Below, piece after piece: positions 7,247-16,354 of a stretch of DNA of 64,000 nt. The stretch lies in NCBI GenBank assembly GCA_000719105.1, contig JODX01000023.1, positions 1 through 64,000 on the forward strand, in the 5' to 3' direction. How positions within the stretch are numbered: position 1 is the stretch's first letter; each line of letters begins with the position of its first letter. The DNA comes from Streptomyces sclerotialus. GTDB lineage: Bacteria > Actinomycetota > Actinomycetes > Streptomycetales > Streptomycetaceae. The notes under the pieces are model-generated. The model was not told where the DNA came from. It ran no database searches and saw nothing but the letters and a program-made list of their open reading frames with translations. The translations under genes were made by a program, and so were the position numbers.

Positions 7247-9829
7247 TCACAGCCGCGGGTCCACCGGCTCCGACTCCAGCGCCAGCACCCCGAACACCGC
7301 CTCGTGCACCCGCCACAGCGGCTCGCCCTCGGCCAGCCGGTCCAGCGCCTCCAGACCCAGGGCGTACTCGCGGATCGCCAGCGACCGCTTGTGGTTCAGG
7401 AACCGGCCGCGCAGCCGGGCCAGGTTGTCCGGGCGGGTGTACTCGGGGCCGTAGATGATCCGCAGGTACTCCCGGCCCCGGCACTTGATGCCGGGCTGCA
7501 CCAAGCGGCCCTGCTTGTCGCGCACCAGCGCCCCGACCGGCTTGACGACCATGCCCTCGCCGCCGCGGCCGGTCATCTCCAGCCACCAGTCGACACCCGC
7601 CCGCACCGACTCCTCGTCCCCGGTGTCCACGTACAGCCGTCGCGTCGTCTGCAGCAGCCCGGACCCGTCGTGCTCGACCATCCGGTCGAGCAGGGCCAGC
7701 TGCTCGTCGTGCGGCAGCCCGGCCAGGCTGCGGCCCTGGACCGCGAGGATCTGGAAGGGGGCGAGCCGCACGCCCTCCAGTCCGTCCGTCGGCCAGCAGT
7801 ACCGCCGGTACGCCTCCGTGAACGCCCCCGCGTCGGCCGCCCGCTCCCGCTGCCGCGGCAGCAGCTCCCCCACGTCCACGCCACGCGCCGCCGCACCCTC
7901 CAGCGCGGCCAGCGCGCCCGGGAACGCCGCGCCCGCGGCCGCCCCGACCGCCGCGTACTGCGTCCGCAGCAGCCCGGACGCCTTCAGCGACCACGGCATC
8001 AGCTCGGCGTCGAGCAGCAGCCAGTCGGTCGCCAGCTCGTCCCACAGACCGGCGGCGTCGGCGGCTTCCCGCACCCGGCCGAGGATCTCCTCCGTGACGG
8101 CCGCGTCGTCGAGGAAGGGCCGGCCGGTACGGGTGTACAGGGAACCTGTAGGGCCTGTGGAGCCGGTCGGGCCCGTTACGCCGAAGCGCTCACGCGCCAC
8201 CTCCGCGTCCCGGCACACCAGCGCCACCGCCCGCGAACCCATGTGCTTCTCCTCGCACACGACCCGTGCGACCCCGTCCTCCCGGTACTGCGCGAACGCC
8301 TCCGCCGGGTGCTCCAAGTAGCCGTCCACGCGCGAGGTGGCGGTCGGGGCCATGGTCGGCGGGAGGTACGGCAGCAGCCGCGGGTCGATCGCGAACCGGC
8401 TCATGACCTCCAGGGCCGCCGCCGCGTTCTCCTCGCGGACGGTGATCCGCCCGGAGTACCGGGTCTCCACCACCCGGCGGCCGTGCACGTCGGCGAGGTC
8501 CAGCGGGCGTCCCTCGTGCCCGCCGGGCGCCTCCGTCGCGAGCGGCTTGGCCGGCTCGTACCAGACGCGCTCGGCCGGTACGTCGACGAGCTCGCGCTCC
8601 GGCCAGCGCAGCGCCGTGAGCTTCCCGCCGAACACGGCACCCGTGTCCAGGCAGATCGTGTTGTTCAGCCAGGTGGCCGTGGGCACGGGTGTGTGGCCGT
8701 ACACCACGGCCGCGCGGCCCCGGTAGTCCTCCGCCCACGGGTAGCGCACCGGCAGGCCGAACTCGTCCGTCTCCCCGGTCGTGTCGCCGTACAGCGCGTG
8801 CGAGCGCACCCGGCCCGACGTCCGCCCGTGGTACTTCTCCGGCAGGCCCGCGTGGCACACCACCAGCCGGCCGCCGTCGAGGACGTAGTGGCTGACCAGC
8901 CCGTCCACGAACTCCCGCACGCGCGCGCGGAACTCCTCGCTTTCGCCCTCGAGCTGTTCGACGGTCTCGGCGAGCCCGTGCGTGAGCTGGACCTTGCGGC
9001 CCCTCAGCCAGCGGCCCAGCTTGTTCTCGTGGTTGCCGGGCACGCAGAGCGCGTTGCCCGCCGCCACCATGGACATGACGCGCCGCAGCACGCCCGGTGT
9101 GTCGGGGCCGCGGTCGACGAGGTCGCCGACGAAGACGGCCGTACGGCCCTCCGGGTGCACTCCGTCGACGTACCCGAGCTTGCCGAGCAGCGCCTCCAGC
9201 TCGGCGGAACAGCCGTGGATGTCGCCCACGATGTCGAACGGGCCGGTGAGGTGGGTGAGGTCGTTGAACCGCCTCTCGGTGACGACGGTCGCCGCCTCGG
9301 CCTCCTCGGTGCCGCGCAGCACGTGCACCTTGCGGAAGCCCTCGCGCTCCAGGTGCCGCAGCGAGCGCCGCAGCTCCCGGATGTGCCGCTGGATCACCCG
9401 GCGCGGCATGTCGGCCCGGTCGGTGCGGGTGGCGTTGCGGGCCGCGCACACCTCCTCCGGCACGTCCAGCACGATGGCGATGGGCAGCACGTCGTACTGC
9501 CGGGCGAGGTCGATCAGCTGCTTGCGGGCGCCCTGCTGCACGCTCGTCGCGTCGACGACGGTCCGGCGGCCGGCCGCCAGTCGCTTGCCCGCGATGTAGT
9601 GCAGGACGTCGAAGGCGTCACCGCTCGCGCTCTGGTCGTTCTCGTCGTCGGCGACGAGCCCCCGGCAGAAGTCGGAGGAGAGCACCTCGGTGGGCTTGAA
9701 GTGCCGGCGGGCGAAGGTGGACTTGCCGGAGCCGGAAGCACCGACGAGCACCACGAGGGAGAGGTCGGTGACGGGCAGGACGCGCCCCTGCACCGGGGTC
9801 CCCTGCACCGGGATCTGGATCTCCGTCAT
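7247..9829 (-). CDS. pnkp: Polynucleotide kinase-phosphatase of the Pnkp-Hen1 RNA repair system
   Basis: An 860-residue three-domain enzyme. The 5'-kinase has P-loop GASGSGKST (residues 30-38). The metallophosphatase has GDIHGC (~203), GDLVDRG and GNHENK (~267). The ligase-like adenylyltransferase has the nucleotidyl-lysine motif EEKHMGSRA (Lys about 528). Established function: with Hen1 it heals and seals tRNAs cut by ribotoxins, Hen1 first 2'-O-methylating the 3' end. The ATG at 9829 overlaps the hen1 stop (ATGA), so the two are co-translated. Oddity: a short collagen-like Gly-X-Y insert (GPTGSTGPTGS) sits around residues 551-561 inside the ligase domain. Confidence 0.95.
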   Translation of the reverse strand: MTEIQIPVQGTPVQGRVLPVTDLSLVVLVGASGSGKSTFARRHFKPTEVLSSDFCRGLVADDENDQSASGDAFDVLHYIAGKRLAAGRRTVVDATSVQQGARKQLIDLARQYDVLPIAIVLDVPEEVCAARNATRTDRADMPRRVIQRHIRELRRSLRHLEREGFRKVHVLRGTEEAEAATVVTERRFNDLTHLTGPFDIVGDIHGCSAELEALLGKLGYVDGVHPEGRTAVFVGDLVDRGPDTPGVLRRVMSMVAAGNALCVPGNHENKLGRWLRGRKVQLTHGLAETVEQLEGESEEFRARVREFVDGLVSHYVLDGGRLVVCHAGLPEKYHGRTSGRVRSHALYGDTTGETDEFGLPVRYPWAEDYRGRAAVVYGHTPVPTATWLNNTICLDTGAVFGGKLTALRWPERELVDVPAERVWYEPAKPLATEAPGGHEGRPLDLADVHGRRVVETRYSGRITVREENAAAALEVMSRFAIDPRLLPYLPPTMAPTATSRVDGYLEHPAEAFAQYREDGVARVVCEEKHMGSRAVALVCRDAEVARERFGVTGPTGSTGPTGSLYTRTGRPFLDDAAVTEEILGRVREAADAAGLWDELATDWLLLDAELMPWSLKASGLLRTQYAAVGAAAGAAFPGALAALEGAAARGVDVGELLPRQRERAADAGAFTEAYRRYCWPTDGLEGVRLAPFQILAVQGRSLAGLPHDEQLALLDRMVEHDGSGLLQTTRRLYVDTGDEESVRAGVDWWLEMTGRGGEGMVVKPVGALVRDKQGRLVQPGIKCRGREYLRIIYGPEYTRPDNLARLRGRFLNHKRSLAIREYALGLEALDRLAEGEPLWRVHEAVFGVLALESEPVDPRL

Positions 9830-11406
9830 GCCGCGTTCACCTCTTCGCTGTTCGTGTTGCCGTTCGTGCTGCTGCTCGGGTCGCCGTTCGTGGCCTTCGT
9901 GCGGAACACGGCCATCTGCGTGGGCGGCCCCACTTCGGGGTCGTCCGGGCCGACCGGCTGGAACTCCACGTCGTAGCCGTGGCGTTCAGCGACCGCGTCC
10001 GCCCAGGTACGGAACTCCTCCCGGGTCCACTCGAAGCGGTGGTCGCCATGGCGGACGTGCCCGGCCGGGAGGGACTCCCAGCGGACGTTGTACTCGACGT
10101 TCGGCGTGGTGACGAGCACGGTCCGGGGGCGGGCCGAGCCGAACACCGCGTACTCCAGGGCGGGCAGCCGCGGCAGGTCGAGGTGCTCGATCACCTCGCT
10201 GAGCACGGCGGCGTCGTACCCCTTGAGCCGGCTGTCGGTGTACGTCAGCGAGCCCTGGAACAGCCTGACCCGCGAGGCCTGCCGCTCCCCCATGCGCTCG
10301 AGCTTCAGCCGGCGCGCGGCGATGGTGAGCGCCCGCACCGACACGTCCACGCCGACGATCTCGGTGAAACGCGGCTCCTTCAGCAGGGCCTGCACCAACT
10401 GGCCCTGCCCGCAGCCGAGGTCGAGGACCCGCCCGGCGCCGGCGTCCCGCAGTACCCCGAGGATCGCGTCCCGGCGCTGCGCGGCGAGCGGGACCGGCTT
10501 CTCCTCGGGCCCGGTACCGGCTTCCGCCCCCTCCTGCTCGGACTCCTCGGACCCGGTACCGGCTTCCGTCCCGTCCTCCTCGGACTCGCTCTCCGCCGCC
10601 ACCGCGTTGTCGATCTCCTCGACCTCGCTGTCGTCGGCCTCGGCGAGCCGGACGAGCTCCAGCCGCTCCCTCGCCTCCCGCGTCAGCGACCAGCGGCGCG
10701 ACAGATAGCGGCTGGTGATCACCTGCTGCTCCGGGTGGGCGGGCAGCCAGCCCTCGCCGGCCCGCAGCAGCTTGTCGACCTCGTCGTTCGAGACCCAGTA
10801 GTGCTTGGCGTCGTCGAGGACCGGCAGCAGGACGTACAGATGCCGCAGCGCCTCGGCGAGTGTCAGCGCCTCCGACTCCAGCACGAGCCGTACGTAACGG
10901 GAGTCGCCCCACTCGGGGAACTCGGTGTCCAGCGGCACGGCGTCGGCGGTCACGGTCCAGCCGAGCGGCTCGAACAGCCGGCCGACCAGACCGGGGCCGC
11001 CGCGCGCGGGCAGGGCGGGTATCTCCACGCGCAGGGGGCGGGGCTGGTCGGGCAGTTCGGGCCGGGCGCGGCAGACCCCCTTCATGGCACTGGAGAAGAC
11101 ACCGCTCAGCGCGACCGCGAGCAGCGAGGAGGCCGCGTACGGGCGGTCGTTGACGTACTGCGCGAGCGCGGCGTCGGGGGCACCGCCGCGCCCCTTGCCC
11201 TTGCCGCGCCGGACCAGCGCCACGGCGTCCACCTCCAGCAGCAGCGCCGCCGTGCAGCGCTCCGCGCTCGCCTCGGGGTAGAGGACGTGCGCCGTGCCGT
11301 AGGAGGTGGAGAACGCCTGCGTTTTGTCGGGGTGCTTGTGCAGCAGGTAACCGAGTGCGGTCGCGGGGCGTTCCGGGGTGCCGGTGGTGCTGATCGTCAG
11401 GAACAT
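9826..11406 (-). CDS. hen1: 3'-terminal RNA ribose 2'-O-methyltransferase Hen1
   Basis: A 526-residue protein. The N-terminal half (residues 1-250) is the Hen1-specific region that contacts the Pnkp ligase domain. The C-terminal SAM methyltransferase has DLGCGQGQL near 325, the metal-binding EVIEH, and RHGDHRFEWTREEF. It methylates the 2'-OH of the broken 3' terminus before Pnkp sealing, marking repaired RNA. The ATG at 11406 begins the conserved FLTIST N-terminus and follows GAGAGG; the frame stays open further upstream without family similarity. The protein is longer than typical bacterial Hen1 because of an acidic Glu/Ser/Gly linker at ~270-310 encoded by a 42-base tandem repeat. It ends in a low-complexity Asn/Ser/Thr tail. 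Confidence 0.95.
   Translation of the reverse strand: MFLTISTTGTPERPATALGYLLHKHPDKTQAFSTSYGTAHVLYPEASAERCTAALLLEVDAVALVRRGKGKGRGGAPDAALAQYVNDRPYAASSLLAVALSGVFSSAMKGVCRARPELPDQPRPLRVEIPALPARGGPGLVGRLFEPLGWTVTADAVPLDTEFPEWGDSRYVRLVLESEALTLAEALRHLYVLLPVLDDAKHYWVSNDEVDKLLRAGEGWLPAHPEQQVITSRYLSRRWSLTREARERLELVRLAEADDSEVEEIDNAVAAESESEEDGTEAGTGSEESEQEGAEAGTGPEEKPVPLAAQRRDAILGVLRDAGAGRVLDLGCGQGQLVQALLKEPRFTEIVGVDVSVRALTIAARRLKLERMGERQASRVRLFQGSLTYTDSRLKGYDAAVLSEVIEHLDLPRLPALEYAVFGSARPRTVLVTTPNVEYNVRWESLPAGHVRHGDHRFEWTREEFRTWADAVAERHGYDVEFQPVGPDDPEVGPPTQMAVFRTKATNGDPSSSTNGNTNSEEVNAA
10510..10593 (-). repeat. 42-bp tandem duplication encoding the acidic linker of Hen1
   Basis: Two imperfect copies, 10510-10551 and 10552-10593, both begin CCCGGTACCGGCTTCCG. 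In frame they give the doubled acidic EAGTG-containing linker separating the N-terminal and methyltransferase domains. The 42-base period keeps the reading frame. Confidence 0.85.
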
Positions 11407-11470
11407 CCGGAGGACCTCTCCGAGCGGGCTCTTGGGTAGTGGCGTCCAGGGGCGTCGCCGTACGCACGAA

Positions 11471-11497
11471 CGCCCCCAGGAGGTGATCCTGGGGGCG
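11471..11497 (-). terminator. Strong hairpin between the LLM oxidoreductase gene and hen1
   Basis: An 11-bp perfect stem, CGCCCCCAGGA (11471-11481) with TCCTGGGGGCG (11487-11497), and a 5-base loop. There is no T-run. It lies 127-153 bases downstream of the LLM gene stop and 65 bases upstream of hen1. It could terminate the upstream transcript or act as a structured hen1 leader. Confidence 0.5.
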
Positions 11498-11623
11498 GGG
11501 CAGGACGACTCCGGAAACCATCCCACAGGCCGCCCGACCGGCGCCTTCGTTTATTCGCACGGGTTCGCGGGGCGAATGCGCGGGCGGTTTCGCGGGTGGT
11601 TTCGCGGGTGGTCCTTCCGGTCG

Positions 11624-12547
11624 CTACCGGAGCTGCGACTGCACCTGGGAGGAGATCAGTTCCAGGTGGTCCAGGTCGTCGAGGTCGAGCATCTGGAGGT
11701 AGACCCGCTGGGAGCCGATCTCCCGGTAGCGGCCGATCTTGTCGACGACCTCGGCCGGGGAACCGGCCAGGCCGTTGGCCTTCAGCTCGTCGACCTCGCG
11801 GCCGATCGCGGCGGCGCGGCGGGCGACCTCCGCGTCGTCCTTGCCCACGCAGACGACCAGGGCGTTCGAGTACACCAGGTCGTCGCCCTTGCGCCCGGCC
11901 TCCTCGGCCGCCGTGCGCACCCGCTGGAACTGCCGCTCGCTGTCCTCGATCGAGGCGAAGGGGATGTTGAACTCGTCCGCGTAGCGCGCGGCCAGCGCCG
12001 GGGTGCGCTTGGCGCCGTGACCGCCGATGAGCACGGGCACCTTGGGCTGCGCGGGCTTGGGCAGCGCGGGCGAGTCGGCCAGCTGGTAGTAGGTGCCGTC
12101 GTAGCTGAAGGTCCGGCCGACCTCCGTCGCCCACAGCCCGGTCACGATGGCGAGCTGTTCCTCCAGACGCGCGAACTTCTCCTTCGGGAACGGGATGCCG
12201 TACGCCTTGTGCTCCTCCTCGAACCAGCCGGCGCCCAGACCCAGTTCGACGCGGCCGCCGGACATCTGGTCGACCTGCGCGACCTGGATGGCGAGCACGC
12301 CGGGCAGCCGGAAGGTGCCGGCGGTCATCAGGGTGCCGAGCCGGATGCGCTTGGTCTCCCGGGCGAGCCCGGCGAGGGTGATCCAGGCGTCGGTCGGGCC
12401 GGGGAGACCGTCCCCCGACCCCATGCTGAGGTAGTGGTCCGAGCGGAAGAAGGCGTCGAAGCCGAGGTCCTCGGTGGCCTTGGCGACGGTGAGGAGGGTG
12501 TCGTAGGTGGCGCCCTGCTGGGGCTCGGTGAAGATGCGAAGATCCAT
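11624..12547 (-). CDS. LLM-class flavin/F420-dependent oxidoreductase
   Basis: A 307-residue luciferase-like monooxygenase-fold protein. The N-terminus is MDLRIFTEPQQGAT. It contains FFRSDHYLSM, LGTLMTAGTFR and LGLGAGWFEEEH, all typical of mycobacterial/streptomycete F420-dependent enzymes. The substrate cannot be inferred. The ATG at 12547 follows AGGATGGAAG; upstream codons in the same frame are low-complexity and unlike the family. The gene stands alone on the minus strand upstream of the RNA-repair pair, with a strong hairpin between. Confidence 0.88.
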   Translation of the reverse strand: MDLRIFTEPQQGATYDTLLTVAKATEDLGFDAFFRSDHYLSMGSGDGLPGPTDAWITLAGLARETKRIRLGTLMTAGTFRLPGVLAIQVAQVDQMSGGRVELGLGAGWFEEEHKAYGIPFPKEKFARLEEQLAIVTGLWATEVGRTFSYDGTYYQLADSPALPKPAQPKVPVLIGGHGAKRTPALAARYADEFNIPFASIEDSERQFQRVRTAAEEAGRKGDDLVYSNALVVCVGKDDAEVARRAAAIGREVDELKANGLAGSPAEVVDKIGRYREIGSQRVYLQMLDLDDLDHLELISSQVQSQLR

Positions 12548-12801
12548 GCTTCCATCCTGCACGCTCGTGGGCAGTTCGACGTCACCGGTCCCGGGGGTTC
12601 GCTGCCACCCCGGCCGGGTGAAATCCGTCAACCGGAGGCCGCGCCGCATCCGGGCCCAGTGACCCGGTCCGACGGCCGTCGTTGGCGTGGGCGGAGCCGG
12701 ACCGCCCGGCACCCGTCGCCGGCGGCCGCCGCTGCCGGGACGACTGCTCACGGGCCCCCGCACCGGGGCCGAAGGCCCGAAGGGGCCCAGAGGAGGCCGT
12801 G

Positions 12802-13116
12802 ATGACCCAGGAAGCCGAAGCCGAAGCCGAGGCCGAATCCGTGCCGGATCGGACCGAGCTCACGGAGCCCGCGAAGTGCGCGGAGCCCGCACAGCCCAGA
12901 GGGCTGCTGCAGCAGATGGAGGAGCTGATGGCGGCCCTCACCGCCGACCTGTCCCGCCTCGACGCGGACCTCACGGGCTCCCGGCCCGCTCCGGGGGACA
13001 GCTCGGCGGGCACAGGAGCAGGCGCAGGCGCAGGCTCAGGCTCAGGCGCTGAGGCGGGCACCTCGACAGGCGCTGCGGCGACGGACACCCCGGTGGACGG
13101 AACCGGCCCCGCCTGA
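12802..13116 (+). CDS. Small Glu/Ala/Gly-rich hypothetical protein
   Basis: A 104-residue hydrophilic protein with no recognised family. It has an acidic N-terminus of Glu-Ala repeats, then a helix-forming stretch LLQQMEELMAALTADLSRLD around residues 36-55. The C-terminal tail is a low-complexity Gly/Ala/Ser run encoded by (GCAGGCtca)-like repeats. The central helix could be a small coiled coil. AGGAGG sits six bases before the ATG, supporting translation. Convergent with the DUF6099-like gene 25 bases away. Confidence 0.6.
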   Translation: MTQEAEAEAEAESVPDRTELTEPAKCAEPAQPRGLLQQMEELMAALTADLSRLDADLTGSRPAPGDSSAGTGAGAGAGSGSGAEAGTSTGAAATDTPVDGTGPA

Positions 13117-13141
13117 CCTCCCTTCGCCGGGCCGCCCGCCG

Positions 13142-13612
13142 TCACCCCGCTTCCCGCTCCGGAAGCGCCTGGTCCCTGGCCGCGAGGCGGCGCAGCATCT
13201 CCAGCACCCGGTCCCGGGACTCGTCGGCCGCGTCGATGGCCTCCATGCACTGCCAGTACGTCCCCTCGTCGGCCGCCGCGCAGGCTGTGCCGACGAGTGC
13301 TATGCCGACCTCGCCGAGGAGTCCGCCGAGACAGAGAAGCGCTTGACGGGCATCGCCCAACTCGGTGAGCTGGGCGGCCCGCAGGGCGTCGGTGGAGAGC
13401 GGCGGGGTGTCGAGGACCCCGCATCCTCTGCCCGACAACTCGGTCAGCCCGAGGGCTTCCCCCCGCAGTTCGGGAGGCCCCGACACCGCCAGGCGGCTGC
13501 CTATCGCCTGGGCCAGGGCCTGTGCCTGCCAGGCCTCCGTCATGACGTCGCGCTGTTCTCCGCTTTCCGCCAGGGCACGCCTGCTCGCCACGATGAGCCG
13601 CACCGCGTCCAT
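13142..13612 (-). CDS. DUF6099-like conserved actinobacterial protein
   Basis: A 156-residue mostly helical, acidic protein. The opening MDAVRLIVASRRALA matches what I recall of the Streptomyces DUF6099 family. No catalytic motif or membrane segment is visible. The ATG at 13612 is preceded by GGACGGGGACAGCGC. Function unknown; named by recalled family wording only. Confidence 0.6.
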   Translation of the reverse strand: MDAVRLIVASRRALAESGEQRDVMTEAWQAQALAQAIGSRLAVSGPPELRGEALGLTELSGRGCGVLDTPPLSTDALRAAQLTELGDARQALLCLGGLLGEVGIALVGTACAAADEGTYWQCMEAIDAADESRDRVLEMLRRLAARDQALPEREAG

Positions 13613-13749
13613 GCGCTGTCCCCGTCTGTCCGACGCGCTCTTCGCACGTCCGTCCGAACTCCGCTACCACTACCCAGAGTGAAGGCAGGTGGGACGAATA
13701 GCCAGAGGAAGACCGAAATCTGTGGACAACGAGTTGGACTCGGACAACT

Positions 13750-14115
13750 TCATGACTCCGGAGAGTGACGAACGGAAGGTGAGAGTCCTTGCGGGTCCGT
13801 CGGGAACCTCCGCTCATTGCGGTCGATCTTGGCGTCCAGCGCCGCGAGGGCGTCGATGCCGAGCACCTCGCACAGCTGGAGCAGGTACGCCAGCACGTCC
13901 GCGACTTCGTCGCGCACGCGGTGGGCCGTCCCCGCGTCCTCCATCACGCGTGCCGACTCCTCCGGGGTCAGCCACTGGAAGATCTCGACGAGTTCGGAGG
14001 CCTCGACGCTCAGCGCGGCGACAAGGTTCTTGGGGGTGTGGTACTGCTGCCAGTGGCGGGCCGCCGCGAAGTCGGCGAGCCGTCGCTGCAGGGCCGCCAC
14101 GTCCAGTTCTGTCAC
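13750..14115 (-). CDS. MazG-like nucleotide pyrophosphohydrolase
   Basis: A 121-residue all-alpha NTP-pyrophosphatase of the MazG/RS21-C6 type. It has the metal-binding helix pairs SVEASELVEIFQW (EXXE) and DEVADVLAYLLQL (EXXD) spaced as in dCTPase/RS21-C6 proteins. Such enzymes clear non-canonical dNTPs. The GTG at 14115 gives the family-like N-terminus TELDVAALQRRL; an in-frame GTG at 14133 would add six residues. It lies 83 bases downstream of an SMC-like ATPase gene on the same strand. An imperfect AGTTG/CAACT hairpin directly follows the stop. Confidence 0.85.
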   Translation of the reverse strand: MTELDVAALQRRLADFAAARHWQQYHTPKNLVAALSVEASELVEIFQWLTPEESARVMEDAGTAHRVRDEVADVLAYLLQLCEVLGIDALAALDAKIDRNERRFPTDPQGLSPSVRHSPES

Positions 14116-14198
14116 GGGATCCAGATGTATCACCCGGCTCGGACACTCGGCTCGGACCCCCGGCCCGCACACCCGGGTGCTCGCGCCCGGCGGCTCCC

Positions 14199-15383
14199 TC
14201 ACCCGCCCAGGTTCACCACGGCCGCCCCGCCCACTCCGGCCTCCACCGCCGAGGACGCCTCGCTCACCACCCCCGCCAGCCGGATGTGCCCGTGCTCGGC
14301 CGTGCGGGCCGCGAGCCGCACAAGGCCGCCCGTCTGCCGCGCGTCCATGGCCCGGTCGAACCCGTCGGCCAGGACGGTGAGCCCCTGCAGGGCCGCGGGC
14401 ACCTCGCCCGCCGGATCCACCTCCAGCACCCCGGGCCCGGTCAGCAGCACGAGGGCGAGGGCCAGGAACCGCAGTTCGCCGTCGCCGAGCAGCGCCAGCG
14501 GGGTGCGTGTACCGTCGCCCCGGTCCAGCAGCGCCCGTACCGTACCGTCGCCGAGCGGCTCCGCCAGCACGTCCGCGACCGGTCCCGTGCATCCGCCGCG
14601 GACCGCCGCGACGAGCTGCGCGTGCCGCCGGCCGCACTCCGTACGCGTACGCCACAGCACCTCGGCGAGGTTGCCGCAGCCGCGCAGCAGCCGTCCCGTG
14701 CCGGGCGGCACCGGGGCGCGCATCTCCGCGGGCCGCGGGTCGCACGGGAAGACGGACCGCAGGGCGACGACCATCTGCTCGGCCGCGGCGAGCACCCGGC
14801 GCTGGCCGGCGGTCCGGCCCGCCACCCGCAACGGCAACAGGGCCGTACCGAGCCGGTCGTCGGGGAGGGGCCCGCGGGTGACGGGCGACGAACCCGCGGT
14901 GTGCCAGGCCGCCTGGACGACGGGGCGGCCCGGGTCGCGCAGGGCCGTCTCCAGCAGGATCCGCCCGCCTCCGGTCAGCCGCTCGCCCACCACACGCAGT
15001 TCGGGGTCCGCCTGGACGGCGATGTCCAGCCGAACGGGGCCCTCGGGGCCGTCGGCCGTACAGCCGATGCGGAAGCCGCGGCGCCGCTGGGCGTCGGGCC
15101 GCGCCCGCTCGGGCACGCACGCCAGCGGCTCCGGGAACACCTCGCCCAGTGCGGCACCGCCGGCCAGCAGGGCCAGCGCCTCGTAGGCGCGCAACGCGGT
15201 GGACTTGCCGCTGCCGCTGCGCCCCGCGAGGAAGGTCAGCGGCCCCAGCGGGAGGACCGCGCCGCGGTGCCCGGCGAACGCGGACAGCCGCAGCTCGACG
15301 ACGCAGGGGCGGACCGGAAGGTCCGGCCGCTCCGGGCACTCCGGTGTACCGGGCTGGGGCGTTGACAGGGACGACGCGGTCAT
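14199..15383 (-). CDS. AAA-family ATPase (SMC/RecF-like, predicted ATP-binding protein)
   Basis: A 394-residue protein with Walker A GRSGSGKST near residue 52-60. A distal block, LALLGDGELRFLALALVLL and then VLADGFDRAMD, corresponds to the signature and Walker B/D-loop of SMC-like ATPases with overlapping catalytic regions. The coiled-coil arm is short or absent. The ATG at 15383 is the first sensible start; upstream in-frame sequence is Arg-rich and uninformative. It may form a two-gene unit with the downstream MazG-like gene. Biological role unknown; a DNA-damage or phage-response role would be speculation. Confidence 0.75.
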   Translation of the reverse strand: MTASSLSTPQPGTPECPERPDLPVRPCVVELRLSAFAGHRGAVLPLGPLTFLAGRSGSGKSTALRAYEALALLAGGAALGEVFPEPLACVPERARPDAQRRRGFRIGCTADGPEGPVRLDIAVQADPELRVVGERLTGGGRILLETALRDPGRPVVQAAWHTAGSSPVTRGPLPDDRLGTALLPLRVAGRTAGQRRVLAAAEQMVVALRSVFPCDPRPAEMRAPVPPGTGRLLRGCGNLAEVLWRTRTECGRRHAQLVAAVRGGCTGPVADVLAEPLGDGTVRALLDRGDGTRTPLALLGDGELRFLALALVLLTGPGVLEVDPAGEVPAALQGLTVLADGFDRAMDARQTGGLVRLAARTAEHGHIRLAGVVSEASSAVEAGVGGAAVVNLGG

Positions 15384-15596
15384 GGGCGGACGGTAGGCGT
15401 CGGTCCGCCGGGCGAACCGTTCCACCCTCGCGCCGGTCCCACGATCGAGGGACCGCCCGGAGCAGCGCAGGAGCCCCCCGCCCAGGCGGCCCAAGGCCTC
15501 CGGACGTCAGGCCCCGTGGACCCACCGGCGCGTACGTCCTGCCGTGCGCGCACGTAGCGCCACGCGCTCCCCGGCGCATCGCCGCCCGCCGTCTTC

Positions 15597-15640
15597 ACGC
15601 ACGTCACGCCACGTCACGCCACGTCACGCCGCGTCATGCC
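15597..15640. repeat. Decamer tandem repeat downstream of the sepF-like gene
   Basis: The 10-base unit ACGTCACGCC occurs three times in exact succession from about 15601. It is followed by the variant GCGTCATGCC and preceded by a partial unit. It lies between the sepF-like stop and the ATPase gene. Regulatory role unknown. Confidence 0.8.
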
Positions 15641-15649
15641 GCGCCTTTG

Positions 15650-16039
15650 TCACAGACCGGGAACCCCGGCCTCCTCCATCAGCCCCCGCACCTCGGTGCC
15701 GGGCGGTGTGAGCAGGAACACGTTCCGGTCGACGCGGTGCATGCCGCTCGCCAGGCCGAAGACGACGCCCGTACTGAAGTCCAGCACCCGCTTGGCGACC
15801 TCGACCTCGGCTCCCGTGAGGTCCAGCAGCACCGGTATCCCCGCCATCAGGGTCTCGGCGACGTCGCGGGCGTCGGCGAACACATTGACCCGCAGGACCA
15901 CGAAACGGCGCCGCGACTCGGTCTCCGCATCGGGGATCGAGCGGTGGCCGACCGCCGACGGCCATGCGTCCCGGCCCCGCAACGGAACGACCTGGGCGAG
16001 CCCCTCCCACTGTTCGTCGGTGACATCGTGGCTGTTCAC
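15650..16039 (-). CDS. SepF-family cell-division-associated protein (paralogue)
   Basis: A 129-residue protein. From residue ~45 it matches the SepF core (RRRFVVLRVNVFADARDVAETLMAGIPVLLDLTG), followed by AKRVLDFSTGVVFGLASGMHRV, which in SepF forms the FtsZ-binding/dimer domain. The N-terminal amphipathic membrane helix of true SepF is not obvious. Streptomyces carry several SepF paralogues and this gene is not beside ftsZ, so it is probably an accessory copy. The GTG at 16039 follows GGGGGAGGG at good spacing. Confidence 0.85.
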   Translation of the reverse strand: MNSHDVTDEQWEGLAQVVPLRGRDAWPSAVGHRSIPDAETESRRRFVVLRVNVFADARDVAETLMAGIPVLLDLTGAEVEVAKRVLDFSTGVVFGLASGMHRVDRNVFLLTPPGTEVRGLMEEAGVPGL

Positions 16040-16354
16040 CGGCCCTCCCCCTGGGTCGCACTGAAAGTCTGCACCAGCCAATTCTTACGCAAGGTCACCT
16101 GTTCGGCCCAACAGCGACACGGACCGCTACGCCCTCACTCGGCACAACGGCCGGAATCCGCTCCCCACGCGCGCGTACGCACACCGGCCCGACGACCCGG
16201 TCCGCACACCCCGCGCCGCGCACCGTTGCTGCCTTCGGGGGAGGCGGTGCGACCGTACGGCGGTGTGACGCGACACGGCCGCCCGCTCACCGGAGACAGT
16301 GAGAGATCGAACGTCGTAGAGGTCGCAAAAGTCATAGAAGCCGGGAGTTTCTCC
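16040..16354. other. Divergent intergenic region between sepF-like gene and wrbA
   Basis: These 315 bases hold no coding sequence I can support. They must contain the promoters of both flanking genes. A GGGAG ribosome site lies directly before wrbA. I see no convincing operator. Confidence 0.6.

Noticed and set aside
16082..16110. Iron-box-like string AAGGTCACCTG upstream of the sepF-like gene
   Set aside because: Only one half-site resembles the consensus once aligned over 19 bases; not comparable with the 14/19 match at 50515.
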